From Acidobacteria bacterium AH-259-G07 (GTDB lineage Bacteria; Acidobacteriota; UBA6911; RPQK01; JADFOI01), in contig JALLON010000113.1 in NCBI GenBank assembly GCA_027717925.1, forward strand, positions 1 through 8,662: DNA of 8,662 nt. The letters run 5' to 3'. Each line of letters opens with the position of its first letter. Position 1 is the stretch's first letter. Below the pieces are notes generated by a model. The model saw only the letters and a list, made by a program, of their open reading frames with translations, did not search any database and was not told the DNA's origin. Both the position numbers and the translations under genes were made by a program. Below are positions 5,628-8,662 of the stretch, piece after piece.

Positions 5628-6905
5628 ATGGCAATGACGGAAGAAAAAAGAAAGCTAGGGCGAAGGAATTTCATCAAGGCGGTGGCTGCCATGCCGGCAG
5701 CAGGAGCACTGGTTTGGAAGGCAAGTGGAATGACGCCGGTGCGCGCCGGCATCATCGGACCCGGCGGGCAGGGCCGGGTTCTCATGGAAAATAGCCCGCC
5801 GAGCCACATCCGTCTGGTGGCAGTTTGTGACATCTTCCCCCAGAACCTGGAAAAAGGTCTGGAGATAGCACGCAAAGTGCACCACCCTCGTGCGGAAGCT
5901 TACACAGATTACAGAAAGCTGTTGGAGCGCAGGGATATCGAGGCCGTTCTGATTGCTGCGCCCCTGTGGCTGCATGACTCGATGGCTGTGGACGCCCTCC
6001 AGGCCGGCAAGCATGTGTTTTGCGAGAAGACGATGGCACACAGCATTGAGGGCTGCCGCCGCATGATCGAGGCGGCCCAATCGGCACGGAGGAATCTGCA
6101 GATCGGTCACCAGCGCAGCTATAGTCCCCTTTATCGCCAGGCCAAGCAGTTGATCGATGGCGGGGTCATTGGTGACGTTTACCATGTACGAGCCCTGTGG
6201 CATCGCAACGGAGACTGGCGTAGAAGGGTTCCCGATGTTGACTTTGATCCAAGCCCTTGGGGCTACCCGGACCTGGAGCACTTGAAAAACTGGAGACTCT
6301 ACAACAAGTATTCGCAAGGTTTGATGGCAGAGCTGGGAAGCCATCAGCTGCAGGTCGTGAATTGGTTCTCGGGACGGGTACCCAAGTCTGTATTTGGCTC
6401 TGGTGGCATCTATCGTTACAAAGATAGCCGCGAAGTGGAGGACCACGTCTATTTGATTTATGAATATCCGGACAGCCTGACTGTGACCTACTCCTCCATC
6501 CAGTCCAACGCCTTGGATCATTACTATGAAGAGTTCATGGGGACCGAAGGCACGATCATCCTCAGTAGCGAAAAAGAGGCCATGCTCTTTTACGAAGGTG
6601 GAGCAAAAGAAGCCACGGAGTTAAAAGTAGAGTCCGCTGCTGGTGGACCGGTGATGCAGGCCTCGGAGAGTCGGGCTAGAGATGCTGCTGGTTCTAACAT
6701 TTCAGGGGCGTCGACTGGCTTCAGTGCCCTCAGGGGCTATCAGAACGAGATCGAAGGTTTCTGCGCCACAATCCGCAATGGCAAACCCAATCTCTGCGAT
6801 GGGCCCAATGGCATGGCCGCGGCCGTAGCGATTTTGAAAGGGAATGAGTCCATTGCCAAGGGCGAAAAGCTCGAAATCCCCCCCCAGCTCTACTACACGA
6901 CCTAG
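5628..6905 (+). CDS. Tat-exported Gfo/Idh/MocA-family oxidoreductase
   Basis: A 425-residue NAD(P)-dependent sugar oxidoreductase. The N-terminus carries a twin-arginine signal, GRRNFIKAVAAMPAAGALV (11-29), implying folding with cofactor in the cytoplasm and export to the periplasm, as known for glucose-fructose oxidoreductase. The Rossmann motif GPGGQG is at 44-49, followed by VAVCDIF (64-70) with the ribose-binding Asp. CEKTMAHS (132-139) carries the conserved Glu-Lys pair, E133/K134; ELGSHQLQVVNW (235-246) is the active-site helix, with H239 the likely catalytic acid/base. AGGAGAA (5618-5624) precedes the ATG. Residues 325-370 form an extra low-complexity loop containing SGAS (359-362). 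A C8 tract (6878-6885) lies in codons near the C-terminus. Substrate is unknown; glycoside 3-dehydrogenases and glucose-fructose-type enzymes are the nearest functional models. Gap to DoxX is 31 bp, so co-transcription is likely. Confidence 0.92.
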   Translation: MAMTEEKRKLGRRNFIKAVAAMPAAGALVWKASGMTPVRAGIIGPGGQGRVLMENSPPSHIRLVAVCDIFPQNLEKGLEIARKVHHPRAEAYTDYRKLLERRDIEAVLIAAPLWLHDSMAVDALQAGKHVFCEKTMAHSIEGCRRMIEAAQSARRNLQIGHQRSYSPLYRQAKQLIDGGVIGDVYHVRALWHRNGDWRRRVPDVDFDPSPWGYPDLEHLKNWRLYNKYSQGLMAELGSHQLQVVNWFSGRVPKSVFGSGGIYRYKDSREVEDHVYLIYEYPDSLTVTYSSIQSNALDHYYEEFMGTEGTIILSSEKEAMLFYEGGAKEATELKVESAAGGPVMQASESRARDAAGSNISGASTGFSALRGYQNEIEGFCATIRNGKPNLCDGPNGMAAAVAILKGNESIAKGEKLEIPPQLYYTT

Positions 6906-6913
6906 GGGCGGAA

Positions 6914-6951
6914 AAGGGGGTCTGACCCCATACGCTAGGTCTGACCCCCTT
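6914..6951. repeat. G/C-rich inverted repeat with internal tandem GGTCTGACCCC palindromes (REP-like or operator)
   Basis: AAGGGGGTCTGACC (6914-6927) pairs with GGTCTGACCCCCTT (6938-6951) over 14 bp with one T-T mismatch and a 10-nt loop. The same region holds an 11-bp direct repeat GGTCTGACCCC at 6919-6929 and 6938-6948 (19-bp period); the first copy lies in a 13-bp palindrome GGGGTCTGACCCC centred on T6923. No U-tract follows on the plus strand, so it is a poor intrinsic terminator in that direction. Two readings are open: a dispersed REP-type element, which this G/C-rich motif resembles from memory, or a two-site operator upstream of the activator gene. Confidence 0.7.
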
Positions 6952-6981
6952 CGATCAGGCCGATAAGGGGGCAAGTCAGAA

Positions 6982-8565
6982 ATGAGGCTACCTCGTAAAT
7001 TGGGTGTGAGGAGTGTAAATCACCTCCTGTCGACGGATGGGACAGTGGAGGTGGCAGGACTCAACACGCTGCTGGAGATTAATCAGGTTCTCCTGGAGAG
7101 TTCAAATCTGAAGGAATCCTTGCATCGGGTTCTGGAGATTCTGGAACGCCGCCAGGGCGTGATTCGAAGTGCCGTGACTTTGCTCCAGGAGGACTCGAAA
7201 GAACTTCACATCGAGGCAGCAAACGGTCTTACTCCTATTGGCCGGCGGGCTCGCTACCACCTGGGCGAAGGGATTACGGGGCGCGTGGTAGAAAGTGGAA
7301 AGCCGATCGTGGTGCCTCAGGTCAGCCGTGAACCCTTGTTTTTGAACCGCGCTGATCAAAGAAAGGAACTCAAGAAACAAGAGCTGACTTTTATTTGCGT
7401 GCCGATTTTTGGCAATGGTGAGACAGTAGGCGCCCTTGGCCTTGACCTTTTCTTCGAGGACACCCGCAATTACGATCGAGCGCTTAAATTTTTCAGCGTG
7501 GTATCGTCGATGATTACCCAGACCATGAGGATCGATGGCCTGATTGAGGCTGAGAGAAAACGCCTTTTGGAAGAGCGCAATCAGCTGGTGGAGGAATTGA
7601 AGGACCGCTATGATTTTTCCAATATTATTGGCACCAGCAGTGGGATGAAACAGGTCTATGAGCAGGTCGCTCAGGTTGCCCGTACCAGCACCACCGTTTT
7701 GATCCGTGGAGAGTCGGGAACGGGCAAGGAGCTAATCTCCTACGCCATCCACTACAATTCGCTCCGAGCCAAGAAGCCTTTCATTAAGGTTAGCTGCGCA
7801 GCCTTACCCGATACCTTGGTCGAGTCCGAGCTGTTCGGCTATGAGAAGGGAGCTTTTACCGGTGCCCAGTCTCGAAAACAAGGACGGTTCGAGTTGGCTC
7901 ACGGAGGCACTCTCTTTCTTGACGAAATTGGAGAACTGAATCCTCTCACACAAGTGAAGTTGTTACGGGTGCTTCAAACGCAAGAGTTCGAGCGATTGGG
8001 TGGGACCGAAACCATCAAGGTTAATGTCAGATTAATAGTGGCAACCAATAAGGATTTGGAACAAGCCATGGCCGAGGGGATCTTTCGTGAGGACCTCTAT
8101 TATCGACTGAATGTCTTCGCGATTTTTGTTCCACCTTTGAGGGAGCGAAAACCGGATATTCTGTTGTTGGCTGACTATTTTCTAGAAAAATACGCCACTG
8201 AACATAGCAAGAACATTAAGAGAATTTCGACCCCTGCCATTGATATGTTGATGAGCTATCATTGGCCTGGCAACGTTCGTGAGCTGGAGAACACGATCGA
8301 ACGGGCTGTGCTGGTTTGTGACGGCCACGTCATTCACGGCTACCATTTGCCGCCGACGCTCCAGACCGCAGAGGCATCCGGCACCGTCATGAGCATTTCT
8401 CTTCCGGAAGCGGTAGCTGCCTACGAGAAAGACCTTATCCAGGATGCCTTGAAAACCACACGCGGCAACCGTGCCAGAGCGGCCAGGCTCCTGAACACGA
8501 CCGAGCGGATTGTAGGATACAAAGTCAAAAAATATGAGATCAACTCTGATCGATTTCGCCGCTAA
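6982..8565 (+). CDS. Sigma-54-dependent transcriptional activator, GAF-AAA+-Fis (NifA-like architecture)
   Basis: A 527-residue enhancer-binding protein that remodels sigma-54 RNA polymerase by ATP hydrolysis. An N-terminal GAF domain (about 26-185, with GEGITGRV at 95-102) senses an unknown small molecule, and a coiled linker (187-212) joins the AAA+ domain (about 212-440). Walker A is GESGTGKE (243-250), the sigma-54-contacting GAFTGA loop is 290-295, Walker B is GTLFLDE (309-315), sensor I is ATNKDL (354-359), arginine fingers are in FREDLYYRLNVF (368-379) and sensor II is WPGNVRELEN (428-437). A Fis-type HTH occupies about 485-520, with the recognition helix in TTERIVGYKVKKY. All motifs for activation are intact. 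There is no receiver domain, so no partner kinase is expected. The ATG has only a distant purine run (AAGGGGG, 6965-6971); a GTG at codon 9 is an alternative start. Its targets are unknown. Confidence 0.93.
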   Translation: MRLPRKLGVRSVNHLLSTDGTVEVAGLNTLLEINQVLLESSNLKESLHRVLEILERRQGVIRSAVTLLQEDSKELHIEAANGLTPIGRRARYHLGEGITGRVVESGKPIVVPQVSREPLFLNRADQRKELKKQELTFICVPIFGNGETVGALGLDLFFEDTRNYDRALKFFSVVSSMITQTMRIDGLIEAERKRLLEERNQLVEELKDRYDFSNIIGTSSGMKQVYEQVAQVARTSTTVLIRGESGTGKELISYAIHYNSLRAKKPFIKVSCAALPDTLVESELFGYEKGAFTGAQSRKQGRFELAHGGTLFLDEIGELNPLTQVKLLRVLQTQEFERLGGTETIKVNVRLIVATNKDLEQAMAEGIFREDLYYRLNVFAIFVPPLRERKPDILLLADYFLEKYATEHSKNIKRISTPAIDMLMSYHWPGNVRELENTIERAVLVCDGHVIHGYHLPPTLQTAEASGTVMSISLPEAVAAYEKDLIQDALKTTRGNRARAARLLNTTERIVGYKVKKYEINSDRFRR

Positions 8566-8662
8566 AAAGGCCAGGAAAAAGACTGCGAAACCTCCCTGGC
8601 AGTTCCGCATCCGGGTTTCAAGAAACTGACGCTCCCAAAAGTGGATCAAAACGTCAGCTTCA
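8566..8662. other. Non-coding tail after the activator gene
   Basis: No ORF start with a Shine-Dalgarno is visible. Two weak inverted repeats occur: GCCAGG (8570-8575) with CCTGGC (8595-8600), and CTGACG with CGTCAG near the right end. Both have long loops and no U-tract, so neither is called a terminator. Confidence 0.5.

Noticed and set aside
6034..6050. TGGCAC followed by TTGA resembling a sigma-54 promoter
   Set aside because: The GG-to-GC spacing is wrong (TG at the GC position) and the site lies inside a coding sequence with no downstream start.
5655..6521. Long minus-strand open frame (288 codons) opposite the Gfo/Idh/MocA gene
   Set aside because: It is fully antisense to a gene with clear family motifs, has no recognisable domain and no Shine-Dalgarno; it reflects codon bias of the real gene.
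8182..8649. Minus-strand open frame (155 codons) at the end of the window
   Set aside because: Most of it is antisense to the AAA+ and HTH parts of the activator, and no domain or ribosome site is seen.
8570..8662. Inverted repeats after the activator gene as an intrinsic terminator
   Set aside because: Stems are only 6 bp with loops of about 19-20 nt and no U-run follows.

Overview
The window looks like chromosomal DNA of a free-living Gram-negative bacterium of moderate GC. Twin-arginine exported Gfo/Idh/MocA oxidoreductases, exported amidohydrolases, DoxX proteins and TIM-barrel sugar isomerases close together are a common style in Acidobacteriota and in the Planctomycetota/Verrucomicrobiota. 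An intergenic GGGGTCTGACCCC repeat also fits, but assignment to any one phylum is inference and not proven here. No tRNA, rRNA, insertion sequence, phage gene or CRISPR array is visible.

Layout. Two gene groups diverge from a 38-bp gap (3045-3082). Leftward, on the minus strand, runs a catabolic-looking operon with gaps of 28-29 bp and good Shine-Dalgarno sites: a GH88-like unsaturated-uronyl hydrolase (1674-3044), a short-chain dehydrogenase/reductase (872-1645), and an exported amidohydrolase cut by the window edge (1-842). Rightward run a TIM-barrel sugar isomerase/epimerase (3083-3958), a Tat-exported ApbE flavin transferase with a TTG start (4005-5075), a DoxX-like membrane protein overlapping it by 4 bp (5072-5596) and a Tat-exported Gfo/Idh/MocA oxidoreductase (5628-6905). 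After a 76-bp spacer holding a G/C-rich inverted repeat comes a GAF-AAA-Fis sigma-54 activator (6982-8565). The last 97 bp hold no gene.

How the genes may work together (inference). The theme is sugar or uronate oxidation and breakdown. The GH88 enzyme would release an unsaturated uronate, the SDR and the isomerase would reshape keto-sugars, the Tat-exported oxidoreductase would oxidise or reduce sugars outside the cytoplasm, and ApbE and DoxX add an extracytoplasmic redox component. The ApbE has no recognisable FMN-binding (RnfG/NqrC-type) substrate protein in the window, so its target is the open question. The sigma-54 activator may control this cluster or genes beyond the right edge; no convincing -24/-12 promoter was found.
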